Shown one piece after another: positions 7,858 through 17,100 of a stretch of 64,000 bases of DNA. A program made the position numbers and the translations under genes. Under the pieces are notes generated by a model. That model was not told the DNA's origin and ran no database searches. It saw only the letters and a list, made by a program, of their open reading frames with translations. Position 1 is the stretch's first letter; each line of letters begins with the position of its first letter. Origin of the DNA: JALHFZ01 sp963674625 (GTDB taxonomy: Bacteria > Synergistota > Synergistia > Synergistales > Aminobacteriaceae); contig CAXXXO010000001.1 in NCBI GenBank assembly GCA_963674625.2, positions 124,001-188,000 of the forward strand, written 5' to 3'.

Positions 7858-7986
7858 AGTCATTTCAGCGCCCCTCTTCAGGATAATTTTCAGCAGTTCC
7901 CGCGATATTTTTCGCTTTTTCTGTGATACACTTTTTTCTGTTTTGGCCTTGGCTTCAAACACGATATCTCTCAGGGAGGAATTTTA

Positions 7987-8946
7987 ATGAAACGTTTCCG
8001 TAGTCTGCTGTGCGCTTCCTTTGCTGTACTTCTGCTTCTTGTTTCCATGGCGGGAGCCGTGGAGACAAAGGCCGCTCCCGCTCCGGAATCGAAGGATACC
8101 CCGGCTGCGGTCCAGAAGGCCGCGCCGTCCCCCGAGACCGTTCTGGCCGTGGTGGACGGAACGGAGATCAAGATGAAGGATGTGCAGGACATCCTCGGCC
8201 GCCTCGACCCCCAGCGGGCCGCCATGTACGACAACGAGCCGGGACATCGGGCGATCCTCGAGGAACTGGTCAACATGGAGCTTTTTTACCGTTACGGACA
8301 GGAACAGAAGGTCTCCGCCAATCCGGAATTCGAGCGGAATCTCGAGAGCCTGAAAAAAGACCTGACCCGGAAGTTCGCCATCGACAATCTTCTGGGCGGC
8401 GTGACCGTCACCGATGAAGAGGTGGCCGCCTACTACGAGAAGAACAAGGATAAGTTCGAGGTGCCCGAGAGCGTCCGGGCGAGCCATATTCTCGTTAGCG
8501 ATGACGTGGAGATGAAGAAGGTTCAGGAGGACCTCAAGGCCGGAATGTCCTTCGAGGATGCGGCGAAAAAGTATTCCACCTGCCCGTCGAAGGAGCAGGG
8601 GGGAGACCTCGGTTTCTTCTCGAAGGGACAGATGGTCCCCGAGTTCGAGACAGCCGCCTTTGCCCTCAAGGCCGGAGAAACCACTCCCGAACCCGTGAAG
8701 ACCCAGTTCGGCCTCCATCTGATCAAGCTGACCGACAAAAAGGAAGCCTCCGTTCGTCCTCTCGCCGAGGTGAAGGATGAAATAAAAGAAGGCCTGCTCA
8801 ACGAGAAAAAGGCCAAGGTCTACCAGGATCAGCTTGCGAAGCTCAGGGAACAGTATAAAGTGGAGATCGTGGGCGAAAAGAAGGAAGAACCGAAGGCCCC
8901 CGTCTCGGGAGATGCCGGAGCAGCAGCGAAGCCCGAGAAGAAGTAG
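7987..8946 (+). CDS. PpiC/SurA-type peptidyl-prolyl cis-trans isomerase, secreted
   Basis: A 319-residue periplasmic foldase. Residues 1-24 are a signal peptide ending near AGA-VETKA. An Ala/Pro-rich linker precedes a SurA-like N-terminal chaperone segment (VDGTEIKMKDVQDIL). A parvulin domain spans about residues 158-258, with the hallmark ASHILV, GGDLGFFSKGQMVPEFE and FGLHLIKL segments. The tail is Lys/Glu/Ala-rich. It should catalyse prolyl isomerisation and aid folding of exported or outer-membrane proteins. The gene is monocistronic: GGGAGGA precedes ATG at 7987 and a strong terminator follows. Confidence 0.93.
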   Translation: MKRFRSLLCASFAVLLLLVSMAGAVETKAAPAPESKDTPAAVQKAAPSPETVLAVVDGTEIKMKDVQDILGRLDPQRAAMYDNEPGHRAILEELVNMELFYRYGQEQKVSANPEFERNLESLKKDLTRKFAIDNLLGGVTVTDEEVAAYYEKNKDKFEVPESVRASHILVSDDVEMKKVQEDLKAGMSFEDAAKKYSTCPSKEQGGDLGFFSKGQMVPEFETAAFALKAGETTPEPVKTQFGLHLIKLTDKKEASVRPLAEVKDEIKEGLLNEKKAKVYQDQLAKLREQYKVEIVGEKKEEPKAPVSGDAGAAAKPEKK

Positions 8947-8976
8947 CCGGAAAATATTGAAGGCAATATCGTAAAG

Positions 8977-9012
8977 GGAAGCCAGGGCCGAAGTGGTCCG
9001 GCTTCCTTTTTT
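8977..9012 (+). terminator. Rho-independent terminator after the PPIase gene
   Basis: GGAAGCC (8977-8983) pairs with GGCTTCC (9000-9006), extended inside by GGGCC/GGTCC, and is followed by a six-T run at 9007-9012. Confidence 0.85.
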
Positions 9013-9027
9013 CTTTGCAGGGGGAAA

Positions 9028-10332
9028 TCAGCCGGAACGGGACTCGCTCCAGAAGGTGCAGCGGTTTTTTCCGTGTTCCTTTGAGTAATACATGGCGATG
9101 TCCGCATATTTCATGAGATCCACCGGGCTGTCAGCGTCTTCGGGAAAGAGGGTGATCCCCATGCTTGCCGTGACGAAGACCGATTTTCCCAGGATGACCG
9201 CTTTCCGGGCGATTTTTTTCAGTATCCTTCCTGCAGTCTTCTCTATGTCCTTTCTGGAGGGGAGGGTATGGACAAGCAGGGTGAACTCGTCTCCCCCCAT
9301 CCTGGCAATGCAGTCCTCCTCCCGGACCTCCGAGGAGATCCTCCGGGCGATCTCCTGAAGAAGAAGGTCCCCGGCGTCGTGGCCGAGGGTGTCGTTGATT
9401 CCCTTGAAACCGTCGATGTCCATATAGAAGACGGCTCCGGAACGGTTCCGGCCGAGAATTTCCTCGAGGCGCAACTGAAAGAGCCGGCGGTTCGCAAGGC
9501 CTGTGAGGCCGTCATGGAAGGCCTGATGACGAATTTCCTCCTCGATGCGCCTCCGCTCGTCCATCTCCCTCCGGAGTTCCTGGTTTGCGAGGCCGAGCTC
9601 CAGCGTTCGAAGGGAGACCTGCCGTTCGAGGTTGTCCCTGTAGAGTGAGAGTTCCGCCTGGGATTTTTCGAGGACGATGATTTTCTCCTGCAGCGACTCG
9701 TTCAGCGCCGTGACCTTTCGGGAGAGAAGCAGGTTTTCCACGAGCCCTGCGGTAGTGGCGAGCAATACGGAGAGAAAATCGGGATAGGAAGTGGCACCTT
9801 CTTCCTCCCCTGTTTTTTCCGGGTCCCGATCTTTCAGGATCCCCATGAATATTCCAAGGACCTGGGAGGAGGTGGCGAGGCTGTGAAGAAAGAGGGTTCC
9901 TCTGCCGTCCGATGAGGGAACCTTTACGGGTTTTCTCTGCCGAAGGGTCCAGGCGATGGTCCTGTCCTCGATGAGGGGAAGTTTTTCTCTTTCGAGCATG
10001 GAAAGGGAATCGGGAGGATCGATGAAGACAGGGGAAAGGGAGGGGTCGTCCTCATGGGCGATGAAAAAGGCGAGGGGACCGAAGGATTCGAGAGAGCGCA
10101 TTTTCGCCGCCGCCTCCCGGAATATCTCCTCCACCGAGGCAAGCTCCGTGAGAGAGGCCGTGAAATAGCTGAGGTCCCGGGCGGTCTCGAGAGCGGCAAG
10201 GGCGGCCTGGCGTTCCCGAAGGAGGAAGGAGTTTCTTTCTTCCAGAAAGGAGAGGGTTTCTTTGCCTTGCATGCCGTATTCAGCCTCTTCTCTTCTCGTG
10301 ACTTCGGTTAATGAATTTTTTGAACGATTCAT
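9028..10332 (-). CDS. GAF-like sensor diguanylate cyclase (GGDEF)
   Basis: Up to 434 residues. A GAF-like sensor region (about 50-215) and a coiled-coil linker (about 215-275) lead to a GGDEF domain. The catalytic GGDEF is intact at residues 346-350, preceded by an RxxD inhibitory site (REED, 337-340), so the protein should make cyclic di-GMP with product inhibition. No membrane segment is present, so it is cytoplasmic. The start is uncertain: a TATAAT overlaps the ATG at 10332, so translation may instead begin at ATG 10272, which has GAGG upstream. It stands alone between a terminator and a divergent gene. Confidence 0.9.
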   Translation of the reverse strand: MNRSKNSLTEVTRREEAEYGMQGKETLSFLEERNSFLLRERQAALAALETARDLSYFTASLTELASVEEIFREAAAKMRSLESFGPLAFFIAHEDDPSLSPVFIDPPDSLSMLEREKLPLIEDRTIAWTLRQRKPVKVPSSDGRGTLFLHSLATSSQVLGIFMGILKDRDPEKTGEEEGATSYPDFLSVLLATTAGLVENLLLSRKVTALNESLQEKIIVLEKSQAELSLYRDNLERQVSLRTLELGLANQELRREMDERRRIEEEIRHQAFHDGLTGLANRRLFQLRLEEILGRNRSGAVFYMDIDGFKGINDTLGHDAGDLLLQEIARRISSEVREEDCIARMGGDEFTLLVHTLPSRKDIEKTAGRILKKIARKAVILGKSVFVTASMGITLFPEDADSPVDLMKYADIAMYYSKEHGKNRCTFWSESRSG

Positions 10333-10455
10333 TATAGGGGAAAGGCGGCTTTCCCGTACAGCCCCTTTTTCTTTTTTTTCTCTATGGTAGGATAATAGAG
10401 ATATGATGCCGGGAGGTTATTTCATGAACTCACAACACCCCAGGAGATCCCCTTA

Positions 10456-10974
10456 ATGGATTTTCTCGGCCTGTTTCTCATTTTCTGCGCCCGCATTCTC
10501 GACGTGAGCATCGGCACGCTGCGCATTCTCTTTCTCGTCCGGGGCCGGCGGGGCATCGCTGCGGCCCTCGGCTTCGCAGAGGTGATGATCTATCTCACCG
10601 CCCTCGGCTACGTACTCGGCGGAGGACGGGAGATGTCCCTGCTCCAGATGGTGGTCTACTGCGCCGGATTTTCCACGGGCAACTTCGTGGGATCTTTTCT
10701 CGAGGAGCGTCTGATGAACGCCTACGTGGTCCTCGAGATCATCATGGACAAGACCCCCGAGACCAAGATCATGGTCGAGAAGATCCGATCCGACGGCTAT
10801 GGGGCTACAGTGGTGTACGGAAAAGGCCGGGACGGCATCCGGTCGATCATCAAGGTGATCTGCCGCAGAAGCGATATTCCCGTGGTGACGGCCCACACTG
10901 AAAACCGCGGTTTTATCTGCATTACCGACGTGAAAGGGTGCTATGGGGGATATTTCCCCATGCAGCGGAAGTAG
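10456..10974 (+). CDS. UPF0316-family (DUF2179/DUF5698) membrane protein
   Basis: A 172-residue protein. Three hydrophobic segments occupy roughly residues 1-85 and a soluble C-terminal domain follows (about 95-170). N-terminal features such as ARILDVSIGTLRILFLVRG and the later FSTGNFVGSFLEE match the UPF0316 family, whose function is not established. The C-terminal part resembles DUF2179, a small ligand-binding-like domain also found in YitT-type proteins. ATG at 10456 follows AGGAG at about 10 bases. It is 50 bases ahead of a PAS-GGDEF-like gene, so the two may be co-transcribed. Confidence 0.8.
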   Translation: MDFLGLFLIFCARILDVSIGTLRILFLVRGRRGIAAALGFAEVMIYLTALGYVLGGGREMSLLQMVVYCAGFSTGNFVGSFLEERLMNAYVVLEIIMDKTPETKIMVEKIRSDGYGATVVYGKGRDGIRSIIKVICRRSDIPVVTAHTENRGFICITDVKGCYGGYFPMQRK

Positions 10975-11023
10975 ATTTTTCGCATTTTTCTCATTTTGAC
11001 GGGCAGGAAGGAGTCGTTCTTCC

Positions 11024-12751
11024 ATGAATGATGTCATGCCCCTTCTCCCGGAGGAGAAGGGCTCTGAAGAGACGGAGAAACTGCGGTTCCGTATTCTCGG
11101 ACTCGAAAAGGAAGCGGTGCGGTGGAAGCGGGAGGAGAAGGCCCTTCGGGACATGGAGGGAAGATATCTCGCCCTGGCGGAAAACCCTCTCCTGATGGTG
11201 CTGGTGATAGCCGACGGGAGGGTGAGGTACATGAACCGCCGGGGAGAGTCTTTTTTCGGCTTTTCCCTTCGGGAACGCCCGGCCTTTCTTCTTGAAGATT
11301 TTGCGGCTCCCGGCTCCGGAGAGGCGCTGGAGAAGCTGCTCAAGGCCCGGGAGGAAGGAAGCTTCTGGAAAGACCGGGAGACCATAGTCCTTCTCGACGG
11401 GAAGGGCAGCCAGGCCGCCCTCGACTTTGCCGTGACGCCTACGGAGTACCAGGGAAACCCCGCCCTCCTCGCCGTGGCGTACGAACTTCCTCTCCAGGCG
11501 GTCAGCGGGAGTGAGGAAGGAATATCTCCGACGCTGGACGGATTTCTCCGCCCTAGGGAGGATCTGTGCTTCTGCGCTCTCGACCGGGAAGGACGCGTCC
11601 TCTCCTTCACGGAAGGATTTCGCGGCACGGCCCGTTCCCTCTGGGGAAAAGAGCCTCTTCAGGGCAGCCCTCTTGCCGGGGTCTTCCCTGAAGGAGACGG
11701 GGCCCTTCCCCTCCGGGTCGCCCTCGAAAAAAGCCTGGCGGGAAAAGAGGCGGTCATGGGCTCCGAGGGAAAAGAGCTCTACTGCCGTCTTCGTTTTCTG
11801 CCCGTTTTCGGTCAGGGGGGAGTTGCGGAGGGAATTCTCCTGCACCTCGAGGACAGGACGGAACACCGGCGACTGGAGGGGAAGGCCCGTTCTCATGAGG
11901 ACCTGGCCCGCAGAATGGCCGCCTTGACCGGAGAAAAAGTGGTCTGCGCGACCCTGAAGGAAGGACGCATCCTTTTCTGTTCTCCCGCCTTCGCCGACGC
12001 CCTCGGGCTTCCCGAAGGGAGGACGAAGGGAAAAACCCTGTCGGATCTGGAAATCTTCGCCGGGAACGACGGGTGGAAGGCTCTTGCCGAATCGGCATCC
12101 CGGGAGGAAACTTTCGAGACAGAGGCAAAATTGAAGACCGCTTCGGGAGAGATCTTCTTCGGGCGCGTCTCCGGCGAAACCTTCACCGGAGACGGGGAAG
12201 AATTCCTCCTGTTCGTGCTCCGGAACGGCCCGGTGAAAAAGTCCGAGCCGGAGAGGAAGAGGAAAACCGGTCCTGACAGACTGCTGGGAATTTCCACCCG
12301 GGAGGGGTTCGATGAGACCCTCGCCACGGAAGTGGAACGGGCGCTCCGCTACCGGGGCAACCTCTCCCTCGTTCTTCTTGAACCGGACGGATTCGGCGCT
12401 CTCAGGGAGAGCCTCGGGGCGGAGGGAGCGGACAGAATCCTGAAGGAGCTCTGCACCCTCGTGAAGAGCCGCATCCGTTCCACCGACTTCTTCGGACGGT
12501 GGAGCGACGAGGGCTTCGCCATCCTAACCCCCATGAGCGGCAGGGTGGCCGCCCAGATGGCCGATAAAATTCGTGATATGATCAGCCATTACGATTTCGT
12601 CTTTCAGCGGCGTCTCACCGCGAGCCTGGGAATCGCCGAGTTCCGAAAAGATATGGACGGAGATTCTCTCGGACGGACGGCTGAAAAGGCCCTGGGCGAA
12701 GCGAAGAGGGGCGGGGGCAACAAGGCCATTCTTGCCCCCGTGGGTCCGTGA
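11024..12751 (+). CDS. PAS-containing protein with degenerate GGDEF domain
   Basis: A 575-residue cytoplasmic protein: an N-terminal coiled coil, several PAS-like sensor segments (around 45-150, 170-285 and 300-405), then a GGDEF-fold domain (about 425-570). The catalytic loop reads SDEGF at 494-498 in place of GGDEF, so cyclase activity is unlikely. The RxxD inhibitory-site motif is kept (RSTD, 485-488) at the correct spacing, which suggests it binds cyclic di-GMP as a receptor or acts as a scaffold. The gene starts at ATG 11024 behind GGAAGGAG. An active-looking cyclase lies 700 bases upstream on the other strand. Confidence 0.85.
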   Translation: MNDVMPLLPEEKGSEETEKLRFRILGLEKEAVRWKREEKALRDMEGRYLALAENPLLMVLVIADGRVRYMNRRGESFFGFSLRERPAFLLEDFAAPGSGEALEKLLKAREEGSFWKDRETIVLLDGKGSQAALDFAVTPTEYQGNPALLAVAYELPLQAVSGSEEGISPTLDGFLRPREDLCFCALDREGRVLSFTEGFRGTARSLWGKEPLQGSPLAGVFPEGDGALPLRVALEKSLAGKEAVMGSEGKELYCRLRFLPVFGQGGVAEGILLHLEDRTEHRRLEGKARSHEDLARRMAALTGEKVVCATLKEGRILFCSPAFADALGLPEGRTKGKTLSDLEIFAGNDGWKALAESASREETFETEAKLKTASGEIFFGRVSGETFTGDGEEFLLFVLRNGPVKKSEPERKRKTGPDRLLGISTREGFDETLATEVERALRYRGNLSLVLLEPDGFGALRESLGAEGADRILKELCTLVKSRIRSTDFFGRWSDEGFAILTPMSGRVAAQMADKIRDMISHYDFVFQRRLTASLGIAEFRKDMDGDSLGRTAEKALGEAKRGGGNKAILAPVGP

Positions 12752-12806
12752 TCAGGCCCCGGAAGCCCATGGAGAGAAGGGAAGTTCGCGAGGAGGAATC
12801 GGCGCC

Positions 12807-13163
12807 ATGGCCCTGAGAATGTGTGCCCACTGCGGCAAGGCCTATCTCGACGGAGGAGAGCAGGAAAAGGTCCCTCTATGCGCGGAATGCGCGGATTTTC
12901 TCAACACCCTCTACCGGCAGGCCTGGACGTGGCTTCGGGACCGGACGGCGGAGGAGGGAAAACATCCCCGGATCACCTCCTCCCAGCTGGCGGAGATCCT
13001 CTCGGTGGATGTGCGGAGCATCGAGCTTCTCGTCAAGCTGGACAGGATTCAGACGGACCTTTCTGCGGAAGAAAAGACCCAGGCCCGGAAAGACCTGGAT
13101 ACATTGAAGACCATGGGGCGAAAGCTCGCCCGGAAGGGACGGCAGAAATTCGGCCGCCGCTGA
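12807..13163 (+). CDS. Small zinc-ribbon protein with helix-turn-helix-like C-terminus
   Basis: A 118-residue protein. Cys6-x-x-Cys9 and Cys25-x-x-Cys28 form a probable zinc ribbon. It is followed by a helical region in which ITSSQLAEILSVDVRSIELLVKLDRI reads like a winged-helix/HTH segment, then a basic tail. The architecture resembles the small flagellar-operon proteins of the YvyF type, but no flagellar gene is adjacent, so the comparison is structural only. ATG at 12807 has AGGAGG 10 bases upstream; Met at 12819 is an alternative start. It lies between the GGDEF-like gene and a flavoprotein gene and may be co-transcribed with both. Confidence 0.65.
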   Translation: MALRMCAHCGKAYLDGGEQEKVPLCAECADFLNTLYRQAWTWLRDRTAEEGKHPRITSSQLAEILSVDVRSIELLVKLDRIQTDLSAEEKTQARKDLDTLKTMGRKLARKGRQKFGRR

Positions 13164-13214
13164 AAAAGGGCAGTTGAAAGGAAGGGATGCGTCCTCCCGG
13201 GACGCGGAAAAATT

Positions 13215-14603
13215 ATGATCTATGATGCCGTCATCGTGGGCTCGGGGCCGGCGGGAATTTTCGCCGCCATGGAGCTTGTGGAACATGGAAAGAAAGTGGT
13301 CATTCTCGATAAGGGACGGGTCATCCGGGAACGGAAATGCCCCATCGTCGAGGGACTGAGCACAGTGTGCAAAAACTGCAGTTCCTGCAGCATCGTCTCC
13401 GGATGGGGCGGGGCGGGGTCGGCCTCGGACGGAAAACTGACCCTGACCACCGGCTTCGGGGGCAATCTCGAGGAAAATATCGGCGAGGATGCCCTTCTCG
13501 ACCTTATCGAACACGTGGACGACATGTTCGTGAAGTTCGGAGCGGACAATCACGCCTACGAACCCTCCGGGGCCGTGGTTCGGGAGACGGTCCGCAAGGC
13601 CTCCTCCGTGGGGCTCAAAATACTTCCCGCCCGCATCCGCCACATCGGCACCGACGCCTCCCGGGAGGTGCTCAACTCCATGTATGAATTTCTGGAGCCC
13701 CGGTGCGACATCAGGATGAACACCTTCGTGGAGGACCTGGTGGTGGAGGACGGGAGCGCCGCCGGAGTCCGCCTCGCTGGCGGCACGATTCTCCGGGGGA
13801 AGAACGTTATCGTCTCCCCTGGGAGGGAGGGAGCTTCATGGCTCGCCGGAGTGGTGGAGAAGCTGCAGTTCCCCATCGCCTCCATGCCGGTGGATATCGG
13901 CGTCCGGGTGGAGGTGCCCGACAGCGTCTGCGAGGACCTCACGAAGGATTTCTACGAGGTGAAATGCCTGTACAACACCCCCACCTTCGACGACCGGTGC
14001 CGGACCTTCTGCATGAACCCCTCGGGATTCGTGGTCTATGAATACAACAAGGGGCACGATCTCGTCACGGTGAACGGCCACAGCCTGAAGACCGTGAAAT
14101 CCCGGAATACGAACTTCGCTATCCTGGTGACGAAGAATTTCACCCAGCCCTTCAACGACCCCATCGGCTATGCCACCCACGTGGCGAAACTTGCCAACAT
14201 GCTCGCGGGAGGGGGCATTCTTCTGCAGCGCCTCGGAGACCTGCGGGGCGGACGGCGCTCCACCCAGTCCAGAATCGAGCGGGGAATGATCACCCCCACG
14301 GCCGCAGCGGAGCCGGGGGATCTGAGCCTGGTGCTGCCCCACCGGTACCTCACGGACATCGTGGAGTTCCTCGATGCCCTCAACACGATCCTTCCGGGGG
14401 TGAACCAGAACGACACACTCCTCTACGGGGTGGAGATCAAGCTTTACTCCCTCCGTCTTCAGCTCGGGAAAGACCTTTCGGTCCCAGTTCTCGGCCATCT
14501 CTACATGGCGGGGGACGGAGCGGGGGTGAGCCGGGGGATCATCCAGGCGGCTGCGAGCGGCGTAGTGGCCGCCCGGGCCATACTGCAGCAGAAGAACTGC
14601 TGA
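13215..14603 (+). CDS. FAD-dependent oxidoreductase of the COG2509 type
   Basis: A 462-residue flavoprotein. The N-terminal dinucleotide-binding motif VGSGPAG occupies residues 8-14 and an acidic strand end (VILDKG) follows. A cysteine cluster lies at residues 42, 52, 55 and 58 (KCPIVEG..., CKNCSSC), typical of the COG2509 family and possibly holding a metal or disulfide. The C-terminal GDGAGVSRGIIQAAASG segment is the second FAD contact. The reaction catalysed by this family has not been firmly established. The start is ATG at 13215. It is followed after 10 bases by a small secreted-protein gene and then truD, forming a probable operon. Confidence 0.87.
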   Translation: MIYDAVIVGSGPAGIFAAMELVEHGKKVVILDKGRVIRERKCPIVEGLSTVCKNCSSCSIVSGWGGAGSASDGKLTLTTGFGGNLEENIGEDALLDLIEHVDDMFVKFGADNHAYEPSGAVVRETVRKASSVGLKILPARIRHIGTDASREVLNSMYEFLEPRCDIRMNTFVEDLVVEDGSAAGVRLAGGTILRGKNVIVSPGREGASWLAGVVEKLQFPIASMPVDIGVRVEVPDSVCEDLTKDFYEVKCLYNTPTFDDRCRTFCMNPSGFVVYEYNKGHDLVTVNGHSLKTVKSRNTNFAILVTKNFTQPFNDPIGYATHVAKLANMLAGGGILLQRLGDLRGGRRSTQSRIERGMITPTAAAEPGDLSLVLPHRYLTDIVEFLDALNTILPGVNQNDTLLYGVEIKLYSLRLQLGKDLSVPVLGHLYMAGDGAGVSRGIIQAAASGVVAARAILQQKNC

Positions 14604-14613
14604 GGAGGAAAAA

Positions 14614-15120
14614 ATGAGAAAAATAGCGGCAGGCACTACAGCCCTTTTCGTCATTCTTCTTCTCTGGGCGGGAAGACTCCCGGGTGCGCCCGACGCCGAT
14701 GCTCTGGAGAAAGCCCTTCCCCTTTTCGACGGATGGAAGCGGGAGACCCCTTTTTTACAGGCCGACGAGGGATTCGTAACCGCAGGGGCGGATTATACGA
14801 GGGATGACCGGTCCTTCCAGTTCATGGTCATCACCGGGCCTGAAGCGCCAGCCGCAGGTCCTCTTCCGGAGGAGCTGGAGGAGGAAAAGGTTTCGGGACG
14901 GGCGGAGACGGATATCGCCGTCTTCAGCTTTTTCACCCTTGAAAAGTTTTCCGCCGTGAAAGTGGAGATGAAGGACGAGAGCGGAGCCACCGTCTGGGTC
15001 GACCTGGCAGGCAAGGGGTGGCTGCTTCTGGGGGGCGACGGGATGTCCGGAGATGAAATTCTTTCCCTTCTGCGGGGCGTGGACCTCCGGGCCTTCGCCC
15101 GCATGGCGGAGCAGCCGTGA
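14614..15120 (+). CDS. Secreted hypothetical protein
   Basis: A 168-residue protein not assigned to a family. It has a clear signal peptide (basic MRK start, apolar TTALFVILLLWAG, cleavage near residue 25), so it is probably periplasmic; no lipobox Cys is seen. The mature part is short and acidic with beta-strand-like segments (FQFMVITGPEAP, FSAVKVEMKDESG). AGGAGG precedes ATG at 14614. Its stop overlaps the GTG start of truD by three bases, so the two are translationally coupled. Confidence 0.65.
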   Translation: MRKIAAGTTALFVILLLWAGRLPGAPDADALEKALPLFDGWKRETPFLQADEGFVTAGADYTRDDRSFQFMVITGPEAPAAGPLPEELEEEKVSGRAETDIAVFSFFTLEKFSAVKVEMKDESGATVWVDLAGKGWLLLGGDGMSGDEILSLLRGVDLRAFARMAEQP

Positions 15121-16298
15121 AGATCAAGCATACCCCCGGGGATTTTTTCGTCCGGGAGGTGCTTCACTTTGCACCGGGAAAGAAGGAGACCCCCTGGAGG
15201 ATCTACCTCCTTGAAAAGAAGGGATGGAACACCCTGGACGCCCTGAAAAAGGCGGCCCGGGAGAAAAAAGTTCCCTTCGGCGAGATCCGCTCCGTGGGCA
15301 AGAAGGACCGCCACGCCCACACGGTGCAGCACCTCTCCGTTCCGGCGAAATACGATCTGGCCTTCGAAGGGGAGGGTTTTTCCCTCCGTCCCTTCGGATA
15401 CTCCGCCTCTCCCCTCGAACCGGCCGTGCTGAAGGGGAACCTCTTCTCCGTGAAGCTGCGGGACATGGGTTCCGCCGAGGCTGACCGGACGGAGCAGCGT
15501 CTTGAGGAGATCGCATGTCAGGGATTCGCCAATTACTTCGACGACCAGCGCTTCGGCAACGTGGGGCCGAAGGGGGAGTTCCTCGCCGAGATGCTCATCA
15601 AGCGGCGCTTCGCCGAGGCCCTGAGGAAATACTTCACTCTCTGCCATCCCGACGCCCCCAACTGGCTCAGGAAACGCCATGCCCTCCGGGGTGAGAAATG
15701 GGGCCGATGGGCCGAAATGAAGCCCCTTTGTCCAGAGCCTTTGCTGCAGAGGATGCTGGCTCTCCTCGAAAAGAGAGGGGAGAAGGCGGCCAGAGACTGT
15801 CTCTCCCTTCTTCCCTCGGAGGAGCTGGGGATGTATTTTTCGGCCTATTCCAGTTTCCTGTGGAATGAAACCCTTTCGCGGTATCTCTCAGGCGGGCAGG
15901 GAGACTTATTTCCCGTCCCCCTCAAAACCGGCCCCGTGCTTCAATACCGTACACTGCCGCCCGGCCTCTTCGCCCGGCTGGAAGGGCTCAACCTCCCCAC
16001 CGTGGGGCCGGAGATGCCCCCTCTTCCGGAGGATGTGGGGGCTGTCTTCTCGAAGCTTCTTGCCGAGAGGGGGGTGCGCCCCTCGAAGTTCCGCCTTCCG
16101 GAGGTGGAAAAGGCGTACTTTTCCTCCTTCTCCCGGAAATGTCTCGTCATCCCCGGAGGACTGAAATGGAAAAGGGAAGAGGATGACCTCTTCCCCGGAA
16201 AAACCGCCCTCTCCCTTGATTTCTTCCTGCCGAGGGGGAGCTATGCCACCATGATGCTGAAGTCCGCTGAGGGGGAAATTCAACTCCCCCGGCGGTAG
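15117..16298 (+). CDS. truD: tRNA pseudouridine(13) synthase TruD
   Basis: A 393-residue TruD-family enzyme that would isomerise U13 of tRNA-Glu. The catalytic aspartate is Asp64 in VGKKDRHA, matching the family motif GxKDxxA. The second hallmark NYFDDQRFG lies near residues 138-146, and an insertion domain follows before the C-terminal catalytic half. Length fits the family. The GTG start at 15117 overlaps the upstream stop (GTGA). The last 19 bases overlap the 3' end of the convergent DUF2993 gene. Confidence 0.93.
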   Translation: MKIKHTPGDFFVREVLHFAPGKKETPWRIYLLEKKGWNTLDALKKAAREKKVPFGEIRSVGKKDRHAHTVQHLSVPAKYDLAFEGEGFSLRPFGYSASPLEPAVLKGNLFSVKLRDMGSAEADRTEQRLEEIACQGFANYFDDQRFGNVGPKGEFLAEMLIKRRFAEALRKYFTLCHPDAPNWLRKRHALRGEKWGRWAEMKPLCPEPLLQRMLALLEKRGEKAARDCLSLLPSEELGMYFSAYSSFLWNETLSRYLSGGQGDLFPVPLKTGPVLQYRTLPPGLFARLEGLNLPTVGPEMPPLPEDVGAVFSKLLAERGVRPSKFRLPEVEKAYFSSFSRKCLVIPGGLKWKREEDDLFPGKTALSLDFFLPRGSYATMMLKSAEGEIQLPRR

Positions 16299-17068
16299 CG
16301 GAGGGTGAGTCCTTCGAAAGACCTGGGGACGGTGCGGGTTGAGATGCGCAGGGCCTGTTCGTCCACCGTGAGGACGGCCAGGGTGACCGGGAAGGGAAAA
16401 TCCCTGAGGTCCACCACGGGCTGAATCTCGTCGATGGCGTCCCTGACCACGTTGGTCTGCTCGTCGTGGTTGATCTTCAGCATAACGTCCTTCATCCAGA
16501 GTTCTTTTCCCATACGGATCTCCAGTCCCGTCTTCACCTCCGCGAGGAGAGTGAGGCCGGGATTTTTTATGGTGTAGTATCCCCGGGCGTGAAGAGTTCC
16601 CGGCTTCAGGTCCACTGAGACGCCGTGCCAGTCCTCCCCTGTGGCGGAGGCGAGGGCGGCGTTGATGTCCTTCTCCAGGATCACCGCCTCGATATTGCTG
16701 CGGAGGGCGCTTTTTACGCCGATGGGCTCCTCTGCGTCCTCTTTCCATTGAGAGGGGGGAGTGAACTCCACGAAGGAGGCCTCGAGAGCGAGGCGCTCGA
16801 TTCGGAACCCGCCCACGTGGGCGCCCTCCACGAGAAAATACATGTTCCGCACATTCCCCTTGTCGTCCGGCTCGGCGTCAAGACGCAGCTCGAGGGTGTC
16901 GGGGTCGGTGAAGGATACGAGGAGGGAGAGCAGCTTCTCTCCGTTCGTGGCCGGGGTGAAGGATCCCTTGAATTCCCGGAGGCTGCCCCGGGCCTCCAGC
17001 GGGGCGGAGAAGAGGGCCAGAAGAAAAAGCAGGGTGACAAAAGAGAGGGAAAATTCTTTCGTTCGCAT
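16280..17068 (-). CDS. DUF2993 (LmeA-like) secreted protein
   Basis: A 262-residue exported protein with a signal peptide (FVTLLFLLALFSAPLEARG, cleavage near residue 27). The mature part matches the DUF2993 pattern: LVEGAHVGGFRIERLALEA, a central SNIEAVILEKDINAAL segment and a strand-rich C-terminus. DUF2993 proteins have a lipid-binding fold; the mycobacterial member LmeA acts on lipid-linked glycans in the envelope. It lies 33 bases after ugd on the same strand, at the end of the lipid A aminoarabinose operon, which suggests an envelope-lipid role (inference). GGAGG precedes the ATG. The N-terminal reading upstream of this Met is not protein-like. Confidence 0.78.
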   Translation of the reverse strand: MRTKEFSLSFVTLLFLLALFSAPLEARGSLREFKGSFTPATNGEKLLSLLVSFTDPDTLELRLDAEPDDKGNVRNMYFLVEGAHVGGFRIERLALEASFVEFTPPSQWKEDAEEPIGVKSALRSNIEAVILEKDINAALASATGEDWHGVSVDLKPGTLHARGYYTIKNPGLTLLAEVKTGLEIRMGKELWMKDVMLKINHDEQTNVVRDAIDEIQPVVDLRDFPFPVTLAVLTVDEQALRISTRTVPRSFEGLTLRYRRGS

Positions 17069-17100
17069 GGCGCGGCCTCCTTTGGTGTATTGACGGTTGG

